DNA from: Pandoraea sputorum
GTDB lineage: Bacteria > Pseudomonadota > Gammaproteobacteria > Burkholderiales > Burkholderiaceae
DNA: 64,000 nt
Direction: 5' to 3'
Assembly: GCF_000814845.2 (NCBI RefSeq)
Contig: NZ_CP010431.2
Coordinates: 4,898,001-4,962,000 of the forward strand
The notes under the pieces were generated by a model. It did no database searches and was not told where the DNA came from. It saw nothing but the letters and a program-made list of their open reading frames with translations. The position numbers and the translations under genes were made by a program. Shown here piece after piece: positions 54,899 to 64,000 of this stretch. Within the stretch, counting starts at the first letter, position 1, and each line of letters starts with the position of its first letter.

Positions 54899-56266
54899 AT
54901 GAAAAGTACCATCAGCCGTACCGAACAGGGCAATCGCGTCGCCGCGACCACCATTTTGGCTGCGTGCGCCGCACTCACGCTTGCCGGATTCCTCGCGCGC
55001 ACGCTCGAAGGCACCGTCAATCCGTTACTGACCTTCTTTCTCGTCTCGGCAGGCGGCATTCTCAATCTGTCGACGGCGTGTCTGCTGGGCGTTCAATATC
55101 TCTACAACGGTAAGCGCTATTTTGCGCAGTTCGGATGCGCGTTTCTGCTGCGCGGACTGTTCATGTTCACCGAAGGCGTGTTGCTCGCGAATCAGCTTGC
55201 GGGCATTTCGACACATGTCACCCGCGCACCGTTCTGGCTCTGGCTCGTTGCCGAAGCGAGCTTCGCTGCTTATGTGATGCTCAGCGTGCGCAGCTACTCG
55301 CGCACACGCATGGATCCGCACACGCGCCCCGGCTACTCAGAGGCTGCGCGTTACGGTGCGACGGTCCTCATCATCTGGGTGACGGTTTCGCTGTCGATCG
55401 TGGGCGCGGGACGCACGCTCGTCACACCGCATCTGACCGGTGGCATCGACATCGAAACGATTGCGCTGAGCGCGCTCTTCATCGCCTACATCGCATTGTG
55501 GTGGCGTATCGCGGCCGTCACGCGCCTGTCACACAAGCTGTTCCTGCTAGTGTGGGTCGTGGTCTCGATCTCGCTGTGTCAGTTGCTGCTCTCGCTCACG
55601 GCACCGAGCGAGGCGTCGTATCAATGGTATGCGGCGCGCTTGCTTGCGCTGGCGTCGCCGGGTGTTGCCACGCTCGCCCTCGTGTGGGAAATCACGCGGC
55701 AGTATCAATCGCTCGCGCTCACCAATACGGATCTCGTGGAGAAGGTCTTCATCGATCCGCTCACGCACATCTATAACCGCCGCTACTTCGACAATCGCAT
55801 CCGGCTCGTGGCCGAGCGCGTGCAACAGCGTGCGATTCCGCTGTCCGTGCTGCTGATCGACATCGATTTCTTCAAGCAGGTCAACGACCGCTACGGACAC
55901 CCGTTCGGTGACGCTGTACTGCAACGTATCGCCACAACCATCCAGCATTGCATCCGGCTGCCAAGCGATTTTGCGGTGCGTCTGGGAGGCGAGGAATTTG
56001 CGGTGGTCTTGCCCGAGATCGACCAGCACGCTGCGTTACGTGTGGCCGACCGGATTCGCGAGTCCGTCAAGCGCGCAAGCACGGATCTGCTGCCGCAAGC
56101 GGCGCGCGATGAAGGCGAGGCGATCACCATCAGCGTGGGCATTGCCTCATGGCAACCGGGCGAACCGCTCGTGATCAGCGCAATGCTCGATCAGGCGGAC
56201 AAGGCGCTGTATCAAGCGAAACACAAGGGACGGGATCAAAGCGTGATGGGGCAGATGGCGGCGTGA
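54899..56266 (+). CDS. Diguanylate cyclase with an MASE4-like membrane sensor
   Basis: 455 residues: eight hydrophobic segments to about 265 form an MASE-type integral sensor, followed by a GGDEF domain from about 285. The active-site GGEEF is at 363-367 (ARLGGEEF-like RLGGEEFAVVLP), and the metal Asp is in LLIDIDFFKQVND. It should make c-di-GMP from GTP. The inhibitory I-site Arg of R-x-x-D is replaced (LPSD just before), so feedback inhibition may be lost. Start 54899 by homology; a TTG at 54839 is the alternative. Confidence 0.88.
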   Translation: MKSTISRTEQGNRVAATTILAACAALTLAGFLARTLEGTVNPLLTFFLVSAGGILNLSTACLLGVQYLYNGKRYFAQFGCAFLLRGLFMFTEGVLLANQLAGISTHVTRAPFWLWLVAEASFAAYVMLSVRSYSRTRMDPHTRPGYSEAARYGATVLIIWVTVSLSIVGAGRTLVTPHLTGGIDIETIALSALFIAYIALWWRIAAVTRLSHKLFLLVWVVVSISLCQLLLSLTAPSEASYQWYAARLLALASPGVATLALVWEITRQYQSLALTNTDLVEKVFIDPLTHIYNRRYFDNRIRLVAERVQQRAIPLSVLLIDIDFFKQVNDRYGHPFGDAVLQRIATTIQHCIRLPSDFAVRLGGEEFAVVLPEIDQHAALRVADRIRESVKRASTDLLPQAARDEGEAITISVGIASWQPGEPLVISAMLDQADKALYQAKHKGRDQSVMGQMAA

Positions 56267-56329
56267 TGGCGGTGTGGGCGGCGCGACGTTTTGGCCGCTG
56301 CGTAATGCCACCGGACGTCGCGAACGGCA

Positions 56330-56758
56330 TCAATGCCCGCCGACGGGCGGCGACGTTGCCGGTCCTTTGAGCTCCACGGTGTTGCCGTCCGGATCGCTGA
56401 GATAGCAGGACGGCCCTTCCCCGTGCGCACCGTAGCGTTGCACCACGTCGCCCAAGGTCACGCCGTGCGACGCCAGTCCTTTGCGAATGGCGTCATCATC
56501 GAACGGTTCGACGCGCAGACAAAAGTGATCGAGATTGTGTCCTTCCGGACCGGGTGCGACACCGCCCTGACGGCCGATCGTGCCAGCGACGTCGACCAGA
56601 TCGATCAACGCGTCGCCAGCACGCAGTTGCACCAGTCCGATGTCGTCCTGAACTTTCTCCAGCGTGCAGCCCAGCACCTCGATGTAGAAGTGCCGCAAGC
56701 GTGCCACATCGTTGGTCCGCAACACCACGTGATCGAGCGCGACGAACGGAATCTTCAT
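56330..56758 (-). CDS. VOC family (glyoxalase/bleomycin resistance fold) protein
   Basis: 142 residues in two beta-alpha-beta-beta-beta modules. Metal-site candidates are H9 (ALDHVVLRTNDVARLRHFY), a His in NLDHFCLRVEPFDD and Glu in NTVELKGPA. Members act on methylglyoxal adducts, aromatic substrates or fosfomycin; which applies here cannot be told. It lies 10 bases downstream of the SpoVR gene on the same strand, possibly transcribed with it. Confidence 0.85.
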   Translation of the reverse strand: MKIPFVALDHVVLRTNDVARLRHFYIEVLGCTLEKVQDDIGLVQLRAGDALIDLVDVAGTIGRQGGVAPGPEGHNLDHFCLRVEPFDDDAIRKGLASHGVTLGDVVQRYGAHGEGPSCYLSDPDGNTVELKGPATSPPVGGH

Positions 56759-56768
56759 CGCGCCCCCA

Positions 56769-58313
56769 TCAGGCGCTTAGCGCATAGCGACGCCGCTTCT
56801 CGACCTTCGTCTCGTGCGTCATCTCGCTGCGGCCGTCTTCGAACACCGTCTCCAGCCGCACGGTAAAGCCCCACAGACGCGCCACATGCTTGAGCACTTC
56901 TTCGAAGCTGTCGTCGAGCGGTTTGCGTTCGCTTTGCACGTGCCGCAACGTCAGCGAACGGTCGCCATGCAGATCGACGTGCGCCACCTGAATGTTCGGC
57001 TCAAGCTGGCTGAGGTTGTACTGCTGCGCCAGCATCTCGCGGATCTCGCGATAGCCCGAGTCGTTGTGAATCGCCGTCACACGCAAACGGCTGTCGCGAT
57101 CGTCGTCAAGGACGGAGAACAACTTCAGATCGCGAATCACCTTGGGCGAGAGGAACTGCTGAATGAAACTCTCGTCCTTGAAATTGCGCATGGCGAAGTC
57201 GAGCGTCGTCAGCCAATCGGAGCCAGCGATATCCGGGGCCCACTGGCGGTCCTCGTCGGTCGGGTCCTCGCACATGCGACGGATGTCCTGGAACATCGCG
57301 AAGCCCAGCGCGTACGGATTCAGACCGCTGTAGTACGGGCTGTCGAACGACGGCTGATAGACGACGTTCGTATGCGCGTGCAGGAACTCCATCATGAAGG
57401 CGTCGTTGACGAGCTTCTCCTTGTAGAGTTGCTGGAGGATCGTGTAGTGCCAGAACGTCGCCCAGCCTTCGTTCATGACTTTGGTCTGACGTTGCGGATA
57501 GAAGTACTGCGCGAGCTTGCGTACGATGCGCACGATCTCGCGCTGCCACGGCGCCAGTTTCGGCGCGTTCTTCTCGAAGAAATACAGCAGGTTTTCCTGC
57601 GGTTCGCCCGGGAAGGGAGGCTCGTCCGATTCGGTGGGATCGAGGCCGTCGTCCTCATCGTCGTCATGCAGGGCGTGATTGGGCAACGTGCGCCACAGAT
57701 CGTTGATCTGCAGCTGCAGATAATTCTCGCGCTCCTTTTGTCTCGCCTGCTCCTGCGCGAGCGACAGACGTTTCGGCCGCTTGTACCGGTCCACGCCGTA
57801 GTTCATCAATGCGTGGCACGAGTCGAGCAGCAACTCCACGGATTGTTCGCCGTAACGCTGTTCGCACTCGGTGATGTAGTTGCGCGCAAACAGCAGGTAA
57901 TCGACGATGGCGTCGGCGCTGGTCCACGTGCGAAACAGATAATTGCCCTTGAAGAACGAGTTATGACCGTAGCTGGCATGCGCGATGGTCAGCGCCTGCA
58001 TGGTCATGCTGTTCTCCTCCATCAGATACGCGATGCAAGGGTTCGAGTTGATGACGATCTCGTACGCCAGCCCCATCTGCCCGCGCTTGTAGCCACGCTC
58101 GGACGACAGGAAGTGCTTGCCGTACGACCAGTGGTGATAGCCGATGGGCAAGCCGACGGTCGCATATGCGTCGAGCATCTGCTCGGCGGTGATGATCTCG
58201 ATCTGATTCGGGTACGTGTCGAGCTTGAAGCCGGCGGCGATACGCGCGATCTCATGCTCGTATCGCTGAATCAGCTCGAACGTCCATTCCGACCCTGTGG
58301 ATATATACGCCAT
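56769..58313 (-). CDS. spoVR: SpoVR family protein (YcgB)
   Basis: 514 residues, length close to E. coli YcgB (510). Strongly recognisable segments are YPNQIEIITAEQMLDAYATVG, HWSYGKHF, NEGWATFWHYTI and PYALGFAMFQDI. Function unclear: named for a Bacillus spore cortex phenotype, and a stress or stationary-phase role in Gram-negatives. Together with yeaH and prkA it forms a widely conserved three-gene module. Confidence 0.93.
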   Translation of the reverse strand: MAYISTGSEWTFELIQRYEHEIARIAAGFKLDTYPNQIEIITAEQMLDAYATVGLPIGYHHWSYGKHFLSSERGYKRGQMGLAYEIVINSNPCIAYLMEENSMTMQALTIAHASYGHNSFFKGNYLFRTWTSADAIVDYLLFARNYITECEQRYGEQSVELLLDSCHALMNYGVDRYKRPKRLSLAQEQARQKERENYLQLQINDLWRTLPNHALHDDDEDDGLDPTESDEPPFPGEPQENLLYFFEKNAPKLAPWQREIVRIVRKLAQYFYPQRQTKVMNEGWATFWHYTILQQLYKEKLVNDAFMMEFLHAHTNVVYQPSFDSPYYSGLNPYALGFAMFQDIRRMCEDPTDEDRQWAPDIAGSDWLTTLDFAMRNFKDESFIQQFLSPKVIRDLKLFSVLDDDRDSRLRVTAIHNDSGYREIREMLAQQYNLSQLEPNIQVAHVDLHGDRSLTLRHVQSERKPLDDSFEEVLKHVARLWGFTVRLETVFEDGRSEMTHETKVEKRRRYALSA

Positions 58314-58371
58314 GACGCGCCCTCGTTTCGGTACCGGCTCGGACCGGTATCGGTACGCTAAGAGACGGCTT

Positions 58372-59634
58372 TCAAGCCGCCTTCTTCTTGAACAAGTCGT
58401 GCAGCACCGGATAGATTTCGGCCGCCTCCATGATGCGTTGCATCGCGAAGTTCGAGTGCTGCTGCTTGACCGACAGGTACTCGTTCCACAGGTTCTGCGG
58501 CTCTGCGCTCGCCACCTCCACGTAGGCGAAGTACTGGACGGCCGGCATGATCGACTGCATCAGGATGTCGCGACAGATCGGCGAGTCGCCGTCCCAGTTG
58601 TCCCCGTCGGAGACCTGCGCACCGTAGATGTTCCAGTCGCTCGGCGAATACCGGTCCGCGATGACCTCGTTCATCAGCTTCAGTGCGCTGGACACCACCG
58701 TCCCGCCCGACTCGCGCGCGTAGAAGAAATCGTCCTCGTTCACTTCCTTCGCCGTGGTGTGGTGACGGATGAGCACGAGATCGATGCGCTCGTAGTTATG
58801 CCGCAGGAACAGATACAGCAGCATGAAGAAGCGCTTGGCAAGGTCCTTGCGGCTCTGGTCCATCGAGCCGGACACGTCCATCAGACAGAACATGACGGCC
58901 TGCGCTTGCGGGCGCGGCTGCATGACACGGTTCGAATACCGCAGATCGAGTTTCTCGATGTAAGGAATCGCCTCGACGCGCGTACGAAGATGCGTGATTT
59001 CGTGCGCGAGCGCCAGGGCTCTGGGCGATGTATCCCCTTCGCGCGAGACGATGTCCGCGTACTCGGCTTCAAGCTCACGGAGCTGCTTGCGATAGGGTGC
59101 AGTAAGTGCGATGCGCCGGCCCAGCGAGCTGCGCATCGTGCGAATGACGTTGAGGTTCGACGGCGTACCGTCGATGGAATAGCCCGCACGTACCTTGCGA
59201 AACTCGGGAATCTGGGCAAGCCGACGTTTCGCGAGGTCCGGCAACGCCATGTCCTCGAAGAAGAATTTCAGGAATTCCTCTCTGGAGAGGTTGAAGACGA
59301 AATCGTCCTCGCCCTCCCCCGAGTCGCTGGCGCGGCTGCCGCCGCCCCCTGCGCCCGATGGCGGACGCTCGAAGTTGTCGCCCACCACGAACTCGCGGTT
59401 GCCGGGATGAACCATCTCCCGCCGCCCGCCGGGTCCGTGGTGAAACAACGGCTCCGAAATGTCCTTGACCGGGATCGAGACTTGTCCGCTGCCATCGATA
59501 TCGGTGATCTTGCGCCCAGACACCGCTTTCGCAACCGCACGACGAATCTGGTCGCGATAGCGTTTGATGAAACGCTGCTGATTGATGGCGCTTTTGTTCT
59601 TGCCGTTTTGCCGTCTGTCGATGATTGCTGACAT
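58372..59634 (-). CDS. yeaH: YeaH/YhbH family protein (DUF444)
   Basis: 420 residues. A von Willebrand A-like domain in the C-terminal half has the MIDAS DVSGSMDQSRKDLAKRFF. The N-terminal half is basic and includes a 45-residue Gly/Pro/Ser-rich linker with GGRREMVHPGNREFVVGDNFERPP. Partner of the PrkA kinase, of which E. coli YeaH may be a target. Between prkA and spoVR with spacings of 18 and 58 bases. Confidence 0.92.
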   Translation of the reverse strand: MSAIIDRRQNGKNKSAINQQRFIKRYRDQIRRAVAKAVSGRKITDIDGSGQVSIPVKDISEPLFHHGPGGRREMVHPGNREFVVGDNFERPPSGAGGGGSRASDSGEGEDDFVFNLSREEFLKFFFEDMALPDLAKRRLAQIPEFRKVRAGYSIDGTPSNLNVIRTMRSSLGRRIALTAPYRKQLRELEAEYADIVSREGDTSPRALALAHEITHLRTRVEAIPYIEKLDLRYSNRVMQPRPQAQAVMFCLMDVSGSMDQSRKDLAKRFFMLLYLFLRHNYERIDLVLIRHHTTAKEVNEDDFFYARESGGTVVSSALKLMNEVIADRYSPSDWNIYGAQVSDGDNWDGDSPICRDILMQSIMPAVQYFAYVEVASAEPQNLWNEYLSVKQQHSNFAMQRIMEAAEIYPVLHDLFKKKAA

Positions 59635-59652
59635 AGTGGCCCCGATTGGTTG

Positions 59653-61575
59653 CTACGAGGATTTGCGCACGCGCAGATACCATTCCACAAGCAGGCGAAC
59701 CTGCTTCGGGGTATAGCCCTTTTCCACCATCCGGTTGACGAAGTTGGCGTGCTTTTCCTGATCCTCCTTGGACGACTTCGCGTTGAACGAGATCACCGGC
59801 AGCAAATCCTCGGTCGTCGAGAACATGCGTTTCTCGATCACCGCGCGCAGCTTTTCGTAACTCGTCCAGAGCGGATTCTTACCCGCGTTGTTGGCGCGCG
59901 CGCGCAGCACGAAGTTGACGATCTCGTTGCGGAAGTCCTTCGGATTGGTAATCCCCGCCGGCTTTTCGACTTTCTCCAGTTCGTCGTTGAGCGCGGTGCG
60001 GTCGAGAATTTCGCCGGTATTCGGATCGCGATACTCCTGATCCTGAATCCACAGGTCCGCGAAGTTCACGTAGCGATCGAAGATGTTCTGACCGTACTCC
60101 GAGTACGACTCCAGATACGCGGTCTGAATCTCCTTGCCGATGAACTCGACGAACGGTGCCGTCAGATATTCCTTGATATAGGCGAGATAGCGCTTCTCCA
60201 CTTCTCCCGCATACTGTTCGCGCTCGATCTGTTGTTCGAGCACGTACAACATGTGCACCGGGTTCGCAGCGACTTCCGTGTTATCGAAGTTGAAAACCTT
60301 CGAGAGCACCTTGAAGGCGAAGCGCGTGGACATGCCTGTCATCCCTTCGTCCACCCCGGCGTAGTCGCGGTACTCCTGATACGACTTGGCCTTCGGGTCG
60401 ATGTCCTTGAGGTTCTCACCGTCGTAGACACGGACCTTGGAGAAGATGTTGGAATTCTCGGGCTCTTTCAGACGCGTCAGCACCGCGAACTGGGCAAGCA
60501 TCTTGAGCACGTTCGGCGCGCGCGGGGCGTTCGCAAGCGAGCTGTTCTTCACGAGCTTCTCGTAAATCTTCACCTCGTCGGTCACGCGCAGGCAGTACGG
60601 CACCTTCACGATATAGATACGGTCGAGGAAAGCTTCGTTGTTGCGATTGCCCTTAAAGCTCTGCCACTCTGCTTCGTTCGAGTGAGCAAGCACGATCCCG
60701 TCGAACGGAATCGCACCGAACCCTTCCGTGCCTTTGTAGTTGCCTTCCTGTGTAGCGGTCAGCAGCGGGTGGAGCACCTTGATCGGCGCTTTGAACATTT
60801 CGACGAATTCGAGCAGGCCGCGGTTGGCCAGGCAGAGGCCACCGGAGTACGAGTAGGCGTCCGGATCGTCCTGCGGAAACTCTTCGAGCTGGCGGATGTC
60901 GACCTTACCGACCAGCGACGAAATGTCCTGGTTGTTCTCGTCGCCCGGCTCCGTCTTCGCAATCGCGATCTGCTGCAACACCGACGGACGCACCTTCACG
61001 ACACGGAACTTGGTAATGTCGCCGTTGAATTCGTTAAGACGCTTGGTGGCCCACGGCGACGGAATCGTATTGAGATACCGCACCGGGATGCCGAAGTCCT
61101 CTTCGAGAATCTTGCCGTCTTCCTCTGAGGAGAACAGACCCAGAGGCGACTCGTGCACCGGCGATCCCTTCAGGCAGTAGATGGGAACGTCCTCCATCAA
61201 CACCTTCAGTTTCTCGGCCAGCGACGACTTGCCGCCGCCCGGGGGTCCGAGCAAATACAGAATCTGTTTGCGCTCTTCGAGGCCCTGCGCCGCGTGTTTG
61301 AAGAACGAGACGATTTGCTCGATCGTGTCTTCCATGCCGTAGAAGTCACGGAAGGCAGGATAGATCTTGATGATCTTGTTGGAGAACAGCCGCGAGAGTC
61401 GCGGGTCGTGATGCGTGTCGATAAGCTCCGGCTCACCGATGGCGCGCAACATGCGCTCGGCTGCCGTCGCATACGCAGTCGAGTCCTTCTTACAGATCTC
61501 CAGATATTCCTGGATGCTGTATTCCTCTTCCCTGCGTGCTTCGAAACGTGTCGTGTAATGGCTAAAAATATCCAT
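59653..61575 (-). CDS. prkA: PrkA family AAA+ serine protein kinase (YeaG)
   Basis: 640 residues. AAA+ ATPase part with Walker A GPPGGGKSS (110-118) and LAHSNEAEWQSFK, then a kinase-like C-terminal domain (from about 400) related to catabolic protein kinases. E. coli YeaG supports survival under nitrogen starvation and is RpoS-linked. ATG 61575 has GAGG upstream; an upstream in-frame start (61617) adds only 14 residues. First gene of prkA-yeaH-spoVR. Confidence 0.94.
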   Translation of the reverse strand: MDIFSHYTTRFEARREEEYSIQEYLEICKKDSTAYATAAERMLRAIGEPELIDTHHDPRLSRLFSNKIIKIYPAFRDFYGMEDTIEQIVSFFKHAAQGLEERKQILYLLGPPGGGKSSLAEKLKVLMEDVPIYCLKGSPVHESPLGLFSSEEDGKILEEDFGIPVRYLNTIPSPWATKRLNEFNGDITKFRVVKVRPSVLQQIAIAKTEPGDENNQDISSLVGKVDIRQLEEFPQDDPDAYSYSGGLCLANRGLLEFVEMFKAPIKVLHPLLTATQEGNYKGTEGFGAIPFDGIVLAHSNEAEWQSFKGNRNNEAFLDRIYIVKVPYCLRVTDEVKIYEKLVKNSSLANAPRAPNVLKMLAQFAVLTRLKEPENSNIFSKVRVYDGENLKDIDPKAKSYQEYRDYAGVDEGMTGMSTRFAFKVLSKVFNFDNTEVAANPVHMLYVLEQQIEREQYAGEVEKRYLAYIKEYLTAPFVEFIGKEIQTAYLESYSEYGQNIFDRYVNFADLWIQDQEYRDPNTGEILDRTALNDELEKVEKPAGITNPKDFRNEIVNFVLRARANNAGKNPLWTSYEKLRAVIEKRMFSTTEDLLPVISFNAKSSKEDQEKHANFVNRMVEKGYTPKQVRLLVEWYLRVRKSS

Positions 61576-62527
61576 ATGCCTCACCCCCGCCTCATCGAAA
61601 TACACCGCGGAAAACACCGCGATACGATGCCCGCTCTGTTGCTTAAGACCCGGATGACTGCACGATGGTTTCGACCTGGCTCACTGCATGCCGGAGCGAC
61701 TGACGCGAAACCTTTCGCACTGTCCCCTCCCTCACATGAACGACTCAAAATCGGTTTAGGTTGACTTTAAACTTGTCAGTGAAAATTGCAACCGTTAACT
61801 CATCATATGCACAAACAAAAAAACTGTCGCTAGATATTTTCCGCAGCGCTAAGCATTCTCGATAACCCGCATGCCGCAAGGGTTTCCGCGTGTTACGCAC
61901 GCACTCTACGCAATGCGCATGTCGCACGAGATAGGTCAAATTTCGAGCGACTTTTGTAGCCATCCCCCACGCATTGCGCACTCGGGTTTGCCTGCATTAA
62001 GAAACGTTTTAGGCGTTCGTTGATTTATTCAGCATTCCTATTTATTTCATAGAATTTCCTGCACCAACGAAATACGTTGCGTGTAATTTTTTTGGGAAAA
62101 AAGTGGGCGGCCCGACGACGTCGACGACAGCGAAGACGTGGGCGCGAAGGGGATGCTTTCCGGTCGAAGCGTCGCGGCTGCGCGAAGTCGCGACGGTCGT
62201 GCGACGGGCCTGCTCTGGAGCATGCGCGTCGCAGATGGAAAGTCGACTACGGACGGATGTCTTGACGGACTCACCTCCTCCTTGCAAATTGGCGATCTCT
62301 GGAATGAAGCGAACAACGTGCCAGACGATCGCGCTCGAAATCCATGTTACGCCCGTTCGCAAAAATCTGCTGCGCGGATATGTAACGCGATGTGACCCTA
62401 CCTCTACCCGGCACATCTTCGCTCTGGCCCCGGCGTCACCGCGTCAGGAACGATTCGTGCAATAATGCAACTTTGTTGCATTTATTACACAGTTGCAAAC
62501 TGTGTGCGGGCGTCGCCCCATCTGTCC
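61576..62527. other. Long AT-rich intergenic region
   Basis: About 950 bases, markedly AT-richer from 61750 to 62110 than the window average, with no supported gene. It should carry the prkA promoter on the minus strand. I looked for a TGGCAC-N5-TTGCA sigma-54 element there and did not find one. A palindrome cluster ahead of the metal importer is described separately. Confidence 0.5.
62464..62505. promoter_or_regulatory. Two inverted repeats, probable metalloregulator (Zur-like) site
   Basis: AATGCAAC-TTT-GTTGCATT at 62464-62482 and ACACAGTT-GCA-AACTGTGT at 62487-62505, both perfect with 3-base centres. They lie 23-64 bases before the small gene that opens the metal-importer operon. A Fur-family zinc repressor is the obvious candidate, but the consensus for this group is not known to me precisely. 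Confidence 0.55.
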
Positions 62528-62650
62528 ATGATTCGCTTCTCCGTTTGGCTCTACCGTCTCGCTGGCTGGGAACGCACGGCGCTCACGCTGCTGGTGCTCG
62601 TCCCGCTTTGGGCGCTCGTTTACTGGGCGTTGAAAGGGGTCGCCCCGTGA
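62528..62650 (+). CDS. 40-residue membrane peptide preceding znuC
   Basis: ATG 62528 opens a short frame whose product is MIRFSVWLYRLAGWERTALT followed by LLVLVPLWALVYWALKGVAP, a single hydrophobic helix. It ends in TGA at 62648-62650, overlapping the GTG of znuC (GTGA). Coupled position suggests a real, translated leader or subunit peptide. No family recognised; too short for standard ORF cut-offs. Confidence 0.55.
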   Translation: MIRFSVWLYRLAGWERTALTLLVLVPLWALVYWALKGVAP

Positions 62651-63426
62651 TCGGTTGCCAGAATCTCTCGGTCCGGTTCGGACCGAACGTCGCGCTGGAA
62701 GACGTGAGCGCCACGTTCGCACCCGGCGTGCTGTCTGCGGTCGTCGGCCCCAACGGCGGCGGCAAAACCACCTTGTTGCGCGCGCTCGCCGGTCTGCAAA
62801 AGCCTACGACGGGCAAGATCGTCAGCGACGCCCCGGTGGCCTATCTGTCGCAACGTCCCGAGACCGACCATCGTTTTCCGATGTGTGTTGAAGAATACGT
62901 GCTGACCGGTACGTGGCGTCGCACGGGCGACGCCCGTCGCCTCGGCCGCGACGAGTTCGACCGCGCCCTCGATGCCCTCGCCCGCGTCGGCCTCGCCGAC
63001 AAGCGCACACAAGCGCTGGAATCCCTGTCCGGCGGGCAATGGCAGCGCGCTCGCTTCGCGCGCCTGATCGTCGAAGACGCACCGATCGTTTTGCTGGATG
63101 AACCGCTGACCGGCATCGATGTACCGTCGGCGGAACTGTTGCTGGCGTTGCTGGATCAATGGCGCAACGAGGGGCGCACCGTTGTGACCGTGCTCCACGA
63201 TTTGCCGCTGGTGCTCGAACGCTTCGCGCACGTGGCCGTGATGGCCGGACGTCTGGTCACGTCGGGCACACCGGCGTCTTGCCTTCAGGGCGGGTTTGCG
63301 TCGGCGGACGGCGCGACTGGGGGTGCCCATCCGGGGCTTTCCGCAGCAGGCGGCTATACCGCGTTTGCCGCGACGCCGACGTCGATCACCTCTGCGCCGG
63401 TCACGTTTCCCGGAGGCCGTCGATGA
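62647..63426 (+). CDS. znuC: Zinc/manganese ABC importer ATPase
   Basis: 259 residues from a GTG. Walker A GPNGGGKTT (34-42), signature LSGGQWQR and Walker B IVLLDEPLTG. QRPETDHRFPMCVEEYVLTG is typical of ZnuC/MntB-type ATPases. A 45-residue Gly/Ala/Pro-rich C-terminal tail (SADGATGGAHPGLSAAGGY...) is unusual. The permease starts at the last bases (ATGA overlap). Confidence 0.9.
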   Translation: MIGCQNLSVRFGPNVALEDVSATFAPGVLSAVVGPNGGGKTTLLRALAGLQKPTTGKIVSDAPVAYLSQRPETDHRFPMCVEEYVLTGTWRRTGDARRLGRDEFDRALDALARVGLADKRTQALESLSGGQWQRARFARLIVEDAPIVLLDEPLTGIDVPSAELLLALLDQWRNEGRTVVTVLHDLPLVLERFAHVAVMAGRLVTSGTPASCLQGGFASADGATGGAHPGLSAAGGYTAFAATPTSITSAPVTFPGGRR

Positions 63427-64000
63427 GCGCGCTGCTCGATCTCGTCGTTGGCCCGTTCGCGGAATTCGACTTCATGCGCCACGCGCTGGTCGGCAGTCTG
63501 GCCTTATCGCTGGGTTGCACGCCCGTGGGTGTATTTTTGCTGCTGCGCCGCATGAGCCTGATGGGCGACTCGCTGTCGCACGCGGTGCTGCCGGGTGCGG
63601 CGGTTGGCTATCTGATCGGTGGGCTGTCGCTGCCATGGATGGCGGGCGGTGGCATGATCGCGGGGCTGCTCGTGGCGTTGCTCGCCGGTCTGTCGAGCCG
63701 CCGTACGCGGCTGGATGAGGGTGCATCGTTCGCGGGCTTCTATTTGCTGGCGCTCGCGGGCGGTGTGGTCATCGTGTCGAAGTGGGGCAATAGCGTCGAC
63801 CTGATGAACCTGCTGTTCGGGTCGGTACTGGCGGTGGACGACCCCTCGCTGATACTCGTGGCGGCCATCACGACCGTCACGCTGCTATGGTTTGGCTGGC
63901 ACTATCGCGGTCTGGTGCTCGACAGTGCCGATCCGACCTTTCTCGGCCAGGGCCAGGGCAAGAGCGTGATGCGCTACCACCTGGGCTTTACCGTGCTGAC
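63423..64000 (+). CDS. znuB: Zinc/manganese ABC importer permease (partial)
   Basis: The frame runs past the window edge (about 193 residues seen). ABC-3 family helices are present: MRHALVGSLALSLGCTPVGVFLLLRRMSLMGDSLSHAVLPGAAVGY, with the conserved MGDSLSHAVLPG. A binding protein gene is expected beyond the window. Confidence 0.9.
   Translation, partial: MSALLDLVVGPFAEFDFMRHALVGSLALSLGCTPVGVFLLLRRMSLMGDSLSHAVLPGAAVGYLIGGLSLPWMAGGGMIAGLLVALLAGLSSRRTRLDEGASFAGFYLLALAGGVVIVSKWGNSVDLMNLLFGSVLAVDDPSLILVAAITTVTLLWFGWHYRGLVLDSADPTFLGQGQGKSVMRYHLGFTVL

Noticed and set aside
62103..62465. Several short frames in the 61.6-62.5 kb gap
   Set aside because: Overlapping frames on both strands with no motifs and unusual composition; no start site support.

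Overview
The window is about 64 kb of high-GC bacterial chromosome. Gene content and order fit a betaproteobacterium of the Burkholderiaceae: recA-recX-DUF2889-sucC-sucD, algH-ruvX-pyrB-pyrC-plsC, a divergent rubredoxin/thiD pair, and nhaR. Pandoraea or a close relative is my best guess from memory; no search was possible. Apart from the stretch around 46.7-49.1 kb it reads as core chromosome. I found no insertion sequence, integrase, prophage, CRISPR array or rRNA.

Layout. 0-4.7 kb: end of a surface-polysaccharide cluster, with three GT4 glycosyltransferases and a WecA/WbpL-type lipid-carrier sugar-phosphate transferase in one overlapping + strand operon, then apaH. 5.9-10.1 kb (-): algH, ruvX, pyrB, a dihydroorotase-like gene without its metal ligands, and an acyltransferase. 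10.2-13 kb: an Ala-rich hypothetical gene, rubredoxin and divergent thiD. 13.1-19.4 kb (-): a PglL-type O-oligosaccharyltransferase beside its probable substrate, a type IV pilin; a TerC protein; sucD, sucC and a DUF2889 gene. 19.7-26.1 kb: recX and recA with an SOS box, a TctD/TctE-type two-component pair, an MHS-family transporter and tRNA-Met.

26.1-37.4 kb: a LysR/tautomerase pair, a zinc-ribbon protein, a second TerC protein, nhaR, an AI-2E-type transporter, a TPR/glycosyltransferase-like protein, an ABC importer (fused permease plus ATPase) and an outer-membrane barrel protein. 37.8-46.6 kb: threonine catabolism (kbl-tdh) with a divergent XRE-cupin regulator, a chemoreceptor, a TetR/MFS pair with a legible promoter-operator, and an Old Yellow Enzyme. 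46.7-49.1 kb is the accessory patch: a PemK/MazF-like toxin with a very small partner ORF, then an approximately 0.88-kb tandem duplication carrying an unknown gene, one copy of which has an internal TAG, plus a remnant of the mscS 3' end.

49-64 kb: a YbdG-type MscS channel, an osmoprotectant ABC operon whose ATPase is frameshifted in its signature motif, a MASE4-type diguanylate cyclase, a VOC protein, the spoVR-yeaH-prkA stress module, and the start of a zinc/manganese ABC importer behind two inverted repeats that look like a metalloregulator site.
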